Origin: Lactarius indigo
Taxonomy: Eukaryota; Basidiomycota; Agaricomycetes; Russulales; Russulaceae
Assembly (NCBI GenBank): GCA_025766275.1
Contig: JAFKAC010000035.1
Location: 124,001-188,000, forward strand
Length of the DNA stretch: 64,000 bases
Direction of reading: 5' to 3'
The position numbers were made by a program, and so were the translations under genes. Position 1 is the stretch's first letter. Each line of letters starts with the position of its first letter. The notes beneath the pieces are model-generated. The model was given only the letters and a program-made list of their open reading frames with translations. It ran no database searches and was not told the origin of the DNA. Below are positions 9,162 to 19,434 of the stretch, piece after piece.

Positions 9162-12100
9162 TAGTCCGCTACCGATTCCTGCCTCATTCGTTCCGCTTCA
9201 TCTTCCATCCTTGCCAATATGTTAGCACGCTCGAGTCGATAGAGACTGTCCTTTTTGTCCCCCACTACCATCTCCCGTTCCAACTGTAGCTGTCGGATCC
9301 GTCTATCCAGCTGGTCTTCGGCAAAGGCGAACTGCCGGAATCGACGCAGCTCTTGGGTGAGTGTGACATCCCCAATGCGCATAAGCAGCAAGTCGGTGGG
9401 GTGTCGATCGCGGAGTATGAAGTACTCCTCGTGTGGAATAAACGCACGGTTGTTTTTCGGGAGATGGGGGGTGGCGTAAAGGGGTTTCCCGTAGAGGAAG
9501 CCCGATCCCGGAGCTAATCCGAGAACGAAGGGGTCTCCTCCCCGGATAACCTGTACGTGGGAGGCTTGTACCGTCGGTCCGTTGGGGAGCTTGATCGGGA
9601 ACGGAATGTAATCGGGTCCTCGATTGACCCGGAACCCCTCAGGGACGACGGCCCTGGTTGCTGGGTCTCGCTCGCCCATTGGTGTATAACGAGCCGCTTG
9701 TGCCACGGCGACTCGTCCTCGGTGTAAAGGTCCCCCCGCTGCGTCGACGAGGTAGGGAGTGGCGGCTGGATCTTCAGGGTAGAATTCATGGTTAAGGAAT
9801 GCGTGCCTGATGGGGTAGTGGTCTCTAAGTTCGTCCTCATCCTCATCTTCGTCCAGTACTCCCTCCGCTCCTTCATCATTCGGCGTCGGCAGGCGGCGAT
9901 ATGCAGTTGCTCCCGCTGCCACCGCGCCGCCGTCTCCTTCCATTCTTGTTCGTACTTCTTCATCGCGTCGGGCGGGTGTACCGCGCGGGACAGCTGCTTG
10001 AAGCCGAAAGAGTTCGTCTTCTGTAAGGAAGACTTCGGGCTCACCGGTGTCGGGGTTTGTGAGGGCATACATTGGCATTGGAGGTGCCGGTTGAGTTGCT
10101 GCTGGATCGTCATCGAGAGTTCCCTGTATGGGCAGAGGGAATCGTTGCAGTGTCTGGTGCAGTTCTTCACTAGTGATAGGACCGTCTTCCTCATGCTGCA
10201 TGGAGGGACGGCCTCCATCTGCAACTCTAGTGGCTGCGGTGTCGTTGGTGGTGTCGGGGTCGACAAGCGTGGCGGAGGAGTCGTTGACGAGGGTGGAGAG
10301 GAGTGCGAGCTGGTCATTTCGTCGAGTAGAGGACATGGGATGGAAGGGAGATGGGGACTTATCACGACAGAAAGCCCTCCTTATATGTGTTTCTCTGTCG
10401 GGGTTGGAATGTTTGAAGTCCCGAACGGCTTCATCGGCAAATACGTCATCCTTATCTACCCATTGGTTATCTGAGTCAGGATAACCCTTCCATTTGACGA
10501 GGTATTGGAGCCGACGCCTTCTGCCGAACCGCCGAGAGTCTAGAATCTTCTCGACTTCATATTCTTCCTCGTTATCAACCAAATCAGGTGGTGGGCGCTG
10601 ATAATTTGGTCCGTGCGTGGGTGTCTCGCAATAAGGTGTGAGAAGATCTATGTGGAAAACATCGTGGATGCTCCACTGCGTGGGAAGTTCGAGGCGGTAA
10701 TTGACAGGGGACATCACCTGGACGACCTTAAACGGTCCATGTCGTTTAGCAGCGAGTTTTGCGGTTGGCTGGTGCGTGCGTAAGTGGCGTCCTTCTAGCC
10801 ACACGAGGTCTCCTTCTTTGAACCTGGGCGTATCTTTATGTTTGACCCATGACTTCTGCGCCCGGAGCATGCAAGAGAAGGCACGCTGGCGCGCTTGTTT
10901 GAACTGATCTAACCGTAAAGACACCTGTGGGATAGGGGAAGGCCTATCGGTCCAATCAGCGCGTGGGTTGAACCCTGATAAGAGAAAGAAGGGGGACTCC
11001 CGCGTGGTCTCATTAGGCCAGTTGTTATGCGTGAATTCTGCCATTGGCAGATAACGAACCCAGTCGTCTTGTCGTTCGTTCACCCAAAAGCGGAGGTATT
11101 GTTCTAGCCATTGGTTTGTTCGTTCCGATTGGCCGTCAGTTCGGGGGTGATAAGCGGTTGAGATATTTTGGCTGATGCCAAGGATTTTGCATATCTCCCG
11201 CATGAACTTGGATGCGAAACGAGGGTCCCGATCACTGATAACACGCGAGGGGAGTCCAAAGCGTGGGAAGACATGGGAGACGTACAGAGCGGCCGTTCCC
11301 TCGGCTGTTATTTCCTCGTTACATGGGATGAAAATGGCTGCCTTAGTGCAGTTGTGGTCGGTTACGGTTAGAATCGAGTCATAACCGTGGGACGTAGGGA
11401 GTTTAGTGATAAAATCCACTGCGATGGTTTCGAACGGCAGAGCTTCGGGTTTAGGATAGATGGGTTGTAGAGGTGCTCTGATAGGGCGAAGGTTAACTTT
11501 GTGCCGTTGACATTCGGCACAGCCTTTGACATAGTCGGTGACGTCGTTCTTCATTTGTGGCCACCAATAGTGTCGTTCGGTGAGTTGGAGCGTGCGTTTA
11601 ATACCAGGATGACCATAGACAGGGGAATCGTGGTGAGCGGCAATGATGGTACGCTTGTCATGGACGCCGCCAGTGACTACTCGGCGTCCGTCCTTGTACC
11701 ACGTCCCTTCGATGTCCTTCAGCCTGTGAGTGTCAATCCAAGGTTTCAACTTAGCTATATCTTGTTCGTAAATGGGGTGTTCTGGTGTCATGTCTGCAGG
11801 TAGGATTTCGGGCCTCCAGTGAGGGTGTTGTGGTTCCTCTAGAGTGGTGGCGCGCGCGAAGACACTCTCGGGCAGTACTGTGATTCCTTCATTGTCGTTT
11901 TCTCCCTGATCATAGTCTGGCCTTCGCGACAAAGCGTCAGCGCGTCCGTTGGAAGTCCCCTTGATGTGATGAATTTCAAAATCATATTCGGAGAGTTCGA
12001 GTACTTCCCTGGCCACGCGTCTGCTAATTTTCTGCGGCGACTTCCAGTATTGTAAGTTGAGGTGGTCGGAGAATACTTTGATCTTGTGAGGGGAGCCCGC

Positions 12101-13969
12101 TAGGAGGGGTCTCCAGTGGCGGAAGGCTTTGACAATTGCCAGGAGTTCGAGGTCGTAAATGTCGTAATTTCGTTCGGCTTCGTTGAGAGTAGATGAGTAG
12201 TAGCCAATAGGGTGTCTTTTACCGTCTGCTTTTCGTTGAAGGAGGACCGCTCCCGTAGCGAATCCTGATGCATCGACTTCCAACTCGAATTGTTGCGTGA
12301 GATCAGGGTGTGCGAGGACGGGTTCGCTGGTGATGAGGGCCTTGAGGTCTTGGAATGCCTTTTCTTCCTCCGTTCCCCAGTGCCATTCGGTGTTTTTGCG
12401 TGTGAGTTTGTTGAGAGGTCGTGCTTTTGTTGCGAAACCTCGTATGAAAGGTCGGTAAAAATTGCAAAAGCCGAGAAAAGAGCGGACGTCCTTAACTTTG
12501 GTTGGCGTTGGCCAGTCCTTGATGCCGGAAATTTTGACGGGGTCCATACGTGTCACCCCCTTTTCAAGGATTACCCCCAGGTAATCCATGCGTGGGGAGT
12601 GGAAGAGGCATTTCTCAAGTTTGTAATATAAATCGTGCTCCGCGGATACGCGAAGTACGTCTTTGACAGCCTCTATGTGGTCAGGTAACGAGTGCTTCAG
12701 TCCTGTGGCAATACCGATATCGTCCATATAGACGCGAATGACGGTTCCTCGTTTTTCGTGTTTTGCAATGATGTCCCTGAAGATGAAGTTCATCATGGTC
12801 TGGAACGTCGCCGGGGAGTTGGTCAAGCCGAAAAACATCACCGTTGGTTCGAATAGCCCATATCGCGTTTTGAACGCCGCCTTTTCCTCGTCTCCTTCTT
12901 TGATGCGTACGTTATTATACCCCCACCTAACGTCAAGTTTGGTGTAGATGTGAGCGTTGCTAAGGTCCGTGATGAGGTCGGAAATGAGAGGGAGTGGGTA
13001 TTGATTGCGGATGGTGACGGCATTAATTTTGCGATAGTCCTGGACAGGTCGTAACTTGCCATCTTTCTTCTTGATAAAGAAGAAGGATGATGCGTATGGA
13101 GACTTGGAGGGTCGTATATACCCCTTTTTTAATTGCTCGTCGATCCATTCACGTAACTTCTTATCTTCTTCCTGAGTCATGGGGTATATTTTGCAGTCGA
13201 TGGCGTCAGCCGTTCCCGGTTTAAATTCGATAGCGTGATCCCAGGGCCTGCTGGGTGGAAACCTGTCCGAAGCTTCTTCGCTGAAGAGGCGTTCAAATTC
13301 GCGGTACTCGGGGGGTAACTCAGCTTTAGTGGTATATTGTTGTGCAGCAATAGCGAGGTCGGTGGCGGTGGCTCGAATTCGACACCCCTCTTCGAACTGT
13401 TGTCGTTGTTCGTCAGTAATGACGCACGAGTGTACAATTTCATAGTCATCGTCCTGGACGGTGGTCGCTGCAACGACCGATGTTGTTTTGATATAAGGAT
13501 TAGTGGAGCGGATGATGATAGGGAGCATGTCTTCGTGTATGGCCGCTTGTGACCATTTGATGTGTGGGTCGTAGATGGCGAGCCAAGGGTATCCCAGTAC
13601 GATATCCTCATTTCCGATATCTGTAATGAGGAAACGGATTTCCTTATGAATGCCTTTAGTTTGAACATCGACGTCGGTATAGTGAGTGATACGCCCCGAC
13701 TTATTTTCAGTGTTGTCAATGTTCCATATTTTTTTTGGGACGTCGAGTAGTTTGGTCCCAAGCCCCATCCTCTTTGCGAAGGAGGGCTTCATGAAGCAGT
13801 GAGTTGCTCCGGAATCGACTAGTGCTCGTATGTCGGCCATTGCGTAACTGGTGCGAATCGATACTGGGACTCTCATAGAACGATAGCGAGTCATGATTAC
13901 ACTGTTACAATTAACTGCCCTCACCCAGGCCGATGGGTTCAGGCGTCCTGAAAACCCTCCTTTTTCCAC
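9161..13969 (-). CDS. pol: Ty3-3 Pol polyprotein with chromodomain and long C-terminal extension
   Basis: 1602 codons, made as a Gag-Pol fusion by a -1 shift at 13951-13957. The ATG at 13969 lies in the overlap and need not be used. Residues counted from it: protease with DSGAT at 52-56; reverse transcriptase about 255-430 with YMDD at 414-417; RNase H with a LEVDASG start; integrase with a zinc-binding HPGIKRT...CAECQ segment and a core with DFITKLP, RVISDRDPRF and a DGQSERTNQWLEQ glutamate; chromodomain (VEKILDSRR...LVKWKGYPDSDNQW) near 10560-10430. About 420 residues follow the chromodomain, with an acidic stretch, a conserved-looking part (GFRVNRGPDYIPFPI...HVQVIRGGDPFVLGL) and a helical charged end. 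No frame damage seen. Confidence 0.94.
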   Translation of the reverse strand: MEKGGFSGRLNPSAWVRAVNCNSVIMTRYRSMRVPVSIRTSYAMADIRALVDSGATHCFMKPSFAKRMGLGTKLLDVPKKIWNIDNTENKSGRITHYTDVDVQTKGIHKEIRFLITDIGNEDIVLGYPWLAIYDPHIKWSQAAIHEDMLPIIIRSTNPYIKTTSVVAATTVQDDDYEIVHSCVITDEQRQQFEEGCRIRATATDLAIAAQQYTTKAELPPEYREFERLFSEEASDRFPPSRPWDHAIEFKPGTADAIDCKIYPMTQEEDKKLREWIDEQLKKGYIRPSKSPYASSFFFIKKKDGKLRPVQDYRKINAVTIRNQYPLPLISDLITDLSNAHIYTKLDVRWGYNNVRIKEGDEEKAAFKTRYGLFEPTVMFFGLTNSPATFQTMMNFIFRDIIAKHEKRGTVIRVYMDDIGIATGLKHSLPDHIEAVKDVLRVSAEHDLYYKLEKCLFHSPRMDYLGVILEKGVTRMDPVKISGIKDWPTPTKVKDVRSFLGFCNFYRPFIRGFATKARPLNKLTRKNTEWHWGTEEEKAFQDLKALITSEPVLAHPDLTQQFELEVDASGFATGAVLLQRKADGKRHPIGYYSSTLNEAERNYDIYDLELLAIVKAFRHWRPLLAGSPHKIKVFSDHLNLQYWKSPQKISRRVAREVLELSEYDFEIHHIKGTSNGRADALSRRPDYDQGENDNEGITVLPESVFARATTLEEPQHPHWRPEILPADMTPEHPIYEQDIAKLKPWIDTHRLKDIEGTWYKDGRRVVTGGVHDKRTIIAAHHDSPVYGHPGIKRTLQLTERHYWWPQMKNDVTDYVKGCAECQRHKVNLRPIRAPLQPIYPKPEALPFETIAVDFITKLPTSHGYDSILTVTDHNCTKAAIFIPCNEEITAEGTAALYVSHVFPRFGLPSRVISDRDPRFASKFMREICKILGISQNISTAYHPRTDGQSERTNQWLEQYLRFWVNERQDDWVRYLPMAEFTHNNWPNETTRESPFFLLSGFNPRADWTDRPSPIPQVSLRLDQFKQARQRAFSCMLRAQKSWVKHKDTPRFKEGDLVWLEGRHLRTHQPTAKLAAKRHGPFKVVQVMSPVNYRLELPTQWSIHDVFHIDLLTPYCETPTHGPNYQRPPPDLVDNEEEYEVEKILDSRRFGRRRRLQYLVKWKGYPDSDNQWVDKDDVFADEAVRDFKHSNPDRETHIRRAFCRDKSPSPFHPMSSTRRNDQLALLSTLVNDSSATLVDPDTTNDTAATRVADGGRPSMQHEEDGPITSEELHQTLQRFPLPIQGTLDDDPAATQPAPPMPMYALTNPDTGEPEVFLTEDELFRLQAAVPRGTPARRDEEVRTRMEGDGGAVAAGATAYRRLPTPNDEGAEGVLDEDEDEDELRDHYPIRHAFLNHEFYPEDPAATPYLVDAAGGPLHRGRVAVAQAARYTPMGERDPATRAVVPEGFRVNRGPDYIPFPIKLPNGPTVQASHVQVIRGGDPFVLGLAPGSGFLYGKPLYATPHLPKNNRAFIPHEEYFILRDRHPTDLLLMRIGDVTLTQELRRFRQFAFAEDQLDRRIRQLQLEREMVVGDKKDSLYRLERANILARMEDEAERMRQESVAD

Positions 13970-15906
13970 AGTTGTTGGAGGATAATGTCCTTTACGTCAT
14001 CCGATTCTCCAGCTACTCCGTTAAGCCAATCGCTGGCGCGCTGTTGAGGGGGTACATCTTGAACCACCCTGGTAGCGACTTCTGGTTCTTGTTGGTGGTA
14101 GTCGGTGTCAATATACCGACTGGTTGATGCCTGGGGTTGATAATCCCCTCGTGGCTTCCTACAATCACGGGCCATGTGTCCGTCCTTCCCACAGTTATAA
14201 CATGTGACTGGCCTTTGGTTACCACGCCCTCCTCCTCTTTGTAGGAATCCTCCCCTTGGTCGGTACGGGGGTCGCGGAGCGAGTATATCCTCAGCTCCTG
14301 CGAGCCGCCCTCGAATTCGGTCGGCGGAGGTGTCCATAGCATTGGGATCTCGGGGCAAGTTCCTTGGTTGCCAAGAGCTTCTTGGCGGTCCTTGCCACTG
14401 TCGCGACTGGCGGGGACGTCCTGATCCCTGCCCTGGTGGTACTCCTTTATTTAGCACTGCCTTGAGGTGAAGATATTGTTGTTGGCGAGTGGTGGCTGCC
14501 GTTTTCCACTCGCGGTAGTTGCGGGGGTTGTCGAGAGTATAGACCTTCTCATATAGGTCTTTTGGCAATCCGCTCGCGAATAAGTCGAGCGTTTGCGGAT
14601 CATCGAGTCTGTACTGAGCGCGGCGTATTAACTGTTCGAATTGGGTGCAATACTCATCTAGATTGCCTCCAATCATCTTGACTCCTTTCTTAAGCTCGTA
14701 TTGGGCTTGTTCTTGTTCCATGGTATTGCGGAAGCGCTGCATGAAGCTTCGCGTGACCTCGTTCCATAGCCCTTCACTCGTACGAGGTATTCCGGATTGT
14801 ATCTGGCCGTTGAGCCATGTGAGCATCGCCAGCACCCACTCGCTGACGTTGACTCCTTTGATGTAAGAGAGGAAGAGTAGGGCACGTCGATATGGTGTGG
14901 CCATGATGCCTTCGTCTGCATTCATACCCCAATAGACGTGCCATTGAGTGAGAAACGCTTCAACTTTGGCGCGTTCTCCGTCGAATACTGTGGGTGCTTC
15001 ACCAGCTAATTTGTTACTAGGGGGAGTAATAGGACCTGCACCTGGTAGTCCTCCTATCGGAGGTCCTCCTCCTGGTGGTCCTCCTGGGAATCCTCCAGGG
15101 AATCCCCCGAATCCTGGTCCTCCTGATGGGGGTCTTCCACCTCCTCCTCCTCCGGGCAATTCTCCGGGGGGTCCTCTTCCACTAGGGGGGTCAGCTACGT
15201 CTGGTCCAATGGCACGATGGATTGCCACGTCATCTTCGGTCATTCGATGACCAGTGTATGGGTTGATAGGAGCTAAGTTAGCTCGTGATTCTTCTGCAAT
15301 ACGTCTTTGTTCTTCTAGGGCTATCTGATCCCTCATTTCGCTGGTGAGGTGTGATTCCTCTTGAGTGATAGTGGCTGTTGCCATCGCGATTGCTGGGCTG
15401 CGGATGTGGATTATTTCTGGATCGGGTTGGTGAATAGTTAACGACTCAGTTTGTTGTATGATATGATCCCCGATGGCTCCTAGGCTTGTGTCTTCTGCTG
15501 GCGTTGTTCCTCTGCTTGGTGATTGTTGGCTATCAGAGGTTTCTTCTCCGCTGACTCCTTCGTCGGTGTATTCTTGTGCTTGTCCGTCAATAGGACCGTA
15601 ATCTGCGCGGCTATTAAGTTCTCGCGCGTCGATGTCGCAATTGTAGTTTCGTCCTGCTGGTCGTACAATATCCCAGCGATGATCTATAGGGTTCCAAGTA
15701 ACCTCGGTCCAACAGAGGTGATCGAAATTGAACTCAACGGGTCGGAAGCGGGTAGGACTGTTAAACTCTACGAAATATCCGGTGTCTTCTCCTCGTTCTC
15801 TCCACTGGGCTGCTCCCAGGAATCTTGTTGGTACGTTGCGGTCTCCTCGTCGTTCAATATGGTAGGGACGGAAAGACGTCCACTGGTCTCTGGTCGAATA
15901 CGCCAC
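13939..15906 (-). CDS. gag: Ty3-3 Gag
   Basis: About 655 codons from a GTG at 15904-15906, a position and context (ATCGTGGC) shared with the other two copies. No ATG exists in the leader or in the first 170 or so codons; the first one is in SPAIAMATATIT near 15382. The N-terminal 110 residues are strongly conserved between copies (TRDQW, RGDRNVPTRFLG, YFVEF, RFRPVEFNFDHLCW), so they are translated. A Gly/Pro-rich linker follows, then the retrotransposon-gag capsid region (FLTQWHVYWG ... LFLSYIKGVNVSEWVL ... MEQEQAQYELKKGVK) and a CCHC knuckle (CYNCGKDGHMARDC). The stop at 13939 lies 9 nt after the slippery site. Forms the particle shell and binds RNA. Confidence 0.92.
   Translation of the reverse strand: MAYSTRDQWTSFRPYHIERRGDRNVPTRFLGAAQWRERGEDTGYFVEFNSPTRFRPVEFNFDHLCWTEVTWNPIDHRWDIVRPAGRNYNCDIDARELNSRADYGPIDGQAQEYTDEGVSGEETSDSQQSPSRGTTPAEDTSLGAIGDHIIQQTESLTIHQPDPEIIHIRSPAIAMATATITQEESHLTSEMRDQIALEEQRRIAEESRANLAPINPYTGHRMTEDDVAIHRAIGPDVADPPSGRGPPGELPGGGGGGRPPSGGPGFGGFPGGFPGGPPGGGPPIGGLPGAGPITPPSNKLAGEAPTVFDGERAKVEAFLTQWHVYWGMNADEGIMATPYRRALLFLSYIKGVNVSEWVLAMLTWLNGQIQSGIPRTSEGLWNEVTRSFMQRFRNTMEQEQAQYELKKGVKMIGGNLDEYCTQFEQLIRRAQYRLDDPQTLDLFASGLPKDLYEKVYTLDNPRNYREWKTAATTRQQQYLHLKAVLNKGVPPGQGSGRPRQSRQWQGPPRSSWQPRNLPRDPNAMDTSADRIRGRLAGAEDILAPRPPYRPRGGFLQRGGGRGNQRPVTCYNCGKDGHMARDCRKPRGDYQPQASTSRYIDTDYHQQEPEVATRVVQDVPPQQRASDWLNGVAGESDDVKDIILQQLWKKEGFQDA
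13951..13957 (-). promoter_or_regulatory. Ty3-3 -1 frameshift heptamer GGGTTTT
   Basis: Gag zero frame reads GAG GGT TTT CAG on the minus strand. Slipping back one base gives TCA as the next codon, and the product continues as SGRLNPSAW, the start of Pol. The gag and pol frames overlap by 31 nt here, as in Ty3-2. Any downstream pseudoknot would need folding. Confidence 0.8.
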
Positions 15907-15914
15907 GATGAGGG

Positions 15915-15925
15915 ATCTTGGTCTT
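15915..15925 (-). promoter_or_regulatory. Ty3-3 self-primer binding site
   Basis: AAGACCAAGAT on the minus strand, two bases inside the 5' LTR. Its exact complement lies in the LTR at 16155-16165, 34 nt downstream of the start of a TATAAG box at 16199. Same arrangement and spacing as in Ty3-1 and Ty3-2. Confidence 0.78.
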
Positions 15926-15927
15926 AA

Positions 15928-16431
15928 TGTTACGCTCCACCGGCGTGAGTCCAACTTGGACACTAGAAAGGCGTAGTCGACTTAGCGAAGATAAGTGAAT
16001 GGGGACCTTGCGTCAACCCAACACAAGCTGAACAGGGGCTATCTGGCACACGCTGCAGCGAAAGGTAGAAAAGGGTATCCCTTGGCGGATACAGTGGATC
16101 ACTCTTAGCCCGAGGCTAAGGCAGACAAGAGACGAGTCAAGTGGTGGATTGAAGAAGACCAAGATGGGGACTCTTGGTCTTCCGAGTCGACTACTTATAC
16201 AAATACGCGCGGGCTTTAAAGCGCCGCTAGAACAGTAAGTAACCAATAGCGTAACTAGCTCGAACCCTAGTACAGCTATCCTAGGAATGAGTCATACATG
16301 AGTCACAATCACATGCGAACTACTATGCTGACTGATACGATGTAAGAGTCCATGACTAATGGAGATACCGGACCGTAGTCATAACCGGTCATGAGTCGTG
16401 CGTAATGAGTCACCAAGTCCGTACCGTAACA
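15928..16431 (-). repeat. Ty3-3 5' LTR (504 bp)
   Basis: Near-identical partner of 8625-9128. It holds the TATAAG box (16199-16194) and the inferred transcript start at 16165. The stretch downstream to the LTR end contains no ATG. Confidence 0.94.
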
Positions 16432-16436
16432 ATCTG

Positions 16437-19434
16437 GCACTCATCTCGAAGTCTTGAACGGACAAAACTGGTCCACTTGGGCAGAAACGCTCTGCGCGCT
16501 CCTGCAACTGAACGAAGTCGAAGATATTCTTAGTCACGAAACCTATCCAACTGGGGTTGATCAGGACGACTGGACTTCCATTCAACGGAAGACCATGGCG
16601 TACCTCCATCTCCACTGCTCGGCGGACGTCTATTCGACTGTGAAGTCCGATGTCGACTTCCCCACGTTCAAGAACAAGTTCGATCGTCTTCGAGAGATCT
16701 ATGGCGGCACAGGCTTCACCGCGGCCTTCAACCTTTGGATTGAGCTTACCCAGGCGCGTCTCGACGACAATTCCCCCCTCGCTCCTCAGCTCGCGAAGTT
16801 CAACGAGACTCGCGTCAAACTGACCAACGCAAACATGGGCGTCACTGACGACCAGTTTTGCCTTATTCTTCTCCACGCCCTACCCAAGACTTACGAGGTA
16901 GTGGCGACTACTCTCCTCGCTTCCGGCCCCTCTCCCGGTCTCAAGCATGGCGACATTGTCGCTCGTGTGCTCAATGAAGAAGGGCAGAGGGCTGGACCTT
17001 CAGCTTCTCTCAATGCGGCTCACGCTCCGATTCAGTCCGGCAAGAAAAAGAAGAAAGATCACTCGAATTTGACCTGCCATTACTGTAACAAGAAAGGTCA
17101 CATTCAACCGGACTGCCGCAAAAAGAAGAAGGACGAAGCTGATAAGAAAAAGAAGGAGGAGGAAGGCGGTACGGATGGTGGACGAAAGGCTGCGAACGCT
17201 CATGTACTAGTACCTACTACGGCCTCTATTGTAGAGGTTTCCGACAATAATGAGCTCCGTGTCGCCTTGTACTCTGCTGTTCGAACGCGTTGGATGATGG
17301 ATAGTGGCGCGACGCACCACATGAGCCCCCATAAGATTGACTTCGCTGACTATACCCCGTGTCAAGGAACTGTTCGCCTTGGGGATAAGTCGACCGTTGA
17401 TCAGGTGGGGGTGGGGACTATCATCTTCAAAATGAGCCAAGGGTCACAGATAACGTTGACCAACGTTCTGCATATCCCACAGCTCAGGACACGCTTCCTA
17501 TCAACGCGTGCTCTTGTGCAGAGGGGTGCTACTGTAATTTTTTCCCAAGGCTCTTTCGAAATCGCTATAAATAAGCGTAGCGTTGGTTCGGGGTACCTGG
17601 AGGACAACTTATATTGGTTGGACGCCTCCATGGTTTCCCTCAACGCGCACACGCGGCGCGTGACCATACCTTTACATGTCTGGCATCAGCGAATGGGACA
17701 TATGTCCCATATGGCCCTTAAGTCTCACGGTCCCTCTGCCACGATAGGCATGGACTTTGACGATTCCGCCGCGGCAATACCAAACGCTTGCCACGGTTGT
17801 GAATTGGGCAAGTCAGCTCGACGTCCCTTCTCTGGGTCTAGCAATAAACGAACGAGTTGGATTTTTGAGATTATACACAGCGATCTCGCCGGCCCAATGC
17901 AGACCAACTCCATCGAGGGTTCTAGCTACATCGCTACTTTTATAGATGATCACTCGCGTTTCGCGGTGGTTTATTTTCTAAAAAATAAAAATCTGTTTGT
18001 GGACGCGCTGAAAAAGTACTTAGCCTGGGGTAGCACCCAGACGTCTCATAAGTTGCGCGCGCTACATTCGGATAGAGGTGGCGAATATATGGCTAGCACT
18101 GTGATGGAAATCCTAAATGAGAAGGGTATTGAGCGACATTTAACGATGCCGGGCTCACCTCAACAGAACGGCAAGGCCGAGCGGTTCAATCAAACGATAA
18201 TGGACAAGGCTATGGCCATGCTCCATACCGCTGGATTGTCGGCTGGATTCTGGGAAAGCGCTGTCGATACGGCAGTTCATGTTTATAACCGCAGTCCCAC
18301 CAGAACGTTGAGCTGGCGCACGCCGTATGAGATCTGGAACTCTGGTCAGGTTCCAGACGTCTCCCATTTGCGCATCTTCGGGTGCAAAGGGTACATGCAC
18401 GTACCTAAGGACAAGCGACAGAAATTGGACGCAAAAGCGACTGAAGTCGTTCTTGTCGGGTATGAGCCGGGTTCTAAGGGCTACCGGCTGTGGGATAGAC
18501 ATACCCGCTCTTTTTGACTGTCCCGAGACGTGACGTTCGATGAGAGTGCTTTTCCTTCCCAGCAGGGCGCTGAGCCACGCCCTGCGCTTGTGTCTCCTGC
18601 GCCTGCCAGTGCGCAAGCCCCCATCATTAGTAGTCCAGCTCCTGCTGCACCTAACACGGCAGCGGTGCCACCTGTCGCTGTTGCGCCCACTCAGCCAGCA
18701 GCGCAGCCTAGTTTACCGGTAGCGTGTCCTGCTCGTCCTGCTTCCCCTACGGACAGTGAAGAGCAGGTTAGAAATATACTACGTCCCGATTCTGAAGTAT
18801 CTGACTCACCTAATGGGTCTCGGCGACCATCTACGCCCCCTACTCCCTCCTCTCTTCCGTCGTCTCTGACGTCTCTCCCGTCCACACCTGAGCGGCCTAG
18901 TGCCACGCCCAGCGAACCGCCCCCACGCCGTAGTGCTACGCGCGTTGAGAATCGTCTGCCCTTGCCCTTGGCTGATCAGCCGGAGGGGTATGCGGATCGA
19001 ATTCAGCGTGCTCAGTTGTTGCGTGAAATGGCGAACGTACCTCGTCGCACTGCTCGTGCTCCTGTGCCAAATCCGCGGTACTTTGGTGCTGACAATGTTG
19101 CGCAGCGCGGCAGGCGTCTTGGGTACGCTGAGCTCTTGGCAGCTGCTCATGTGGGCAGGGATCCGGTGTCGTACAAGGAGGCGATGAACTCCGCTGATGC
19201 GGATGAGTGGATGGCCGCGTGTCAATATGAAATTGAAGCGTTAGCTAAGAATGGCACGTGGGATCTGGTGGATCTCCCACCTGGTCGCAAACCCGTTAAG
19301 TCTAAGTGGGTTTTCAAATTGAAATCGGACGGTCGTTATCGCGCTAGGCTAGTGGCTAAGGGATTTACGCAAGTCCCGGGTATTGATTTTGACAAAACTT
19401 TTTCTCCCGTTGCGCGCTTTGAGTCGCTGCGCTT
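16437..19434 (+). pseudogene. Copia Gag-Pol middle part: Gag, protease, integrase, start of RT; one TGA
   Basis: The frame continues gag after Ty3-3. It contains a CCHC knuckle (CHYCNKKGHIQPDC, about 17077), protease (WMMDSGATHHMSPH, about 17290), the GAG-pre-integrase zinc segment (HQRMGHMSH...CHGCELGKS), and an integrase core with HSDLAGP, DDHSRF, HSDRGGEY and NGKAERFNQT. The C-terminal linker is Pro/Ala/Ser-rich. RT starts with EWMAACQYEIEAL, KWVFKLK and RLVAKGFTQ. A TGA at 18515-18517 interrupts the frame between RLWDRHTRSF and LSRDVTFDE; the frame is otherwise continuous. At 19434 the LINE-like insert splits RT within FSPVARFESLR. Confidence 0.9.
19421..19434. repeat. Target-site duplication of the LINE-like insert (14 bp)
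   Basis: GAGTCGCTGCGCTT is repeated at 21402-21415. Length and context (adjacent to a poly-T run) fit target-primed reverse transcription. Removing one copy plus the insert (1981 bp) keeps the copia frame. Confidence 0.92.

Larger units (their letters stand above)
8625..16431 (-). mobile_element. Ty3-3: complete chromodomain Ty3/gypsy retrotransposon
   Basis: A 7807-bp element with two 504-bp LTRs, flanked by ATCTG duplications. Gag and pol frames are free of stops, and the LTRs appear almost identical (one difference seen near 8650/15951). It should therefore be a recent and possibly active insertion. Order on the minus strand: 5' LTR (15928-16431), self-primer site (15915-15925), gag, -1 frameshift site, pol (protease, RT, RNase H, integrase, chromodomain, C-terminal extension), hairpin and polypurine tract, 3' LTR (8625-9128). 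RT before integrase and the chromodomain place it among chromoviruses. Self-priming suggests the Tf1/sushi-like branch. Confidence 0.95.

Noticed and set aside
9514..10365. A 283-codon minus-strand frame overlapping the Ty3-3 Pol extension
   Set aside because: It lies in another frame inside the intact Pol frame, has no recognisable domain, and is expected by chance in GC-rich coding sequence. Not listed as a gene, though dual coding is not excluded.
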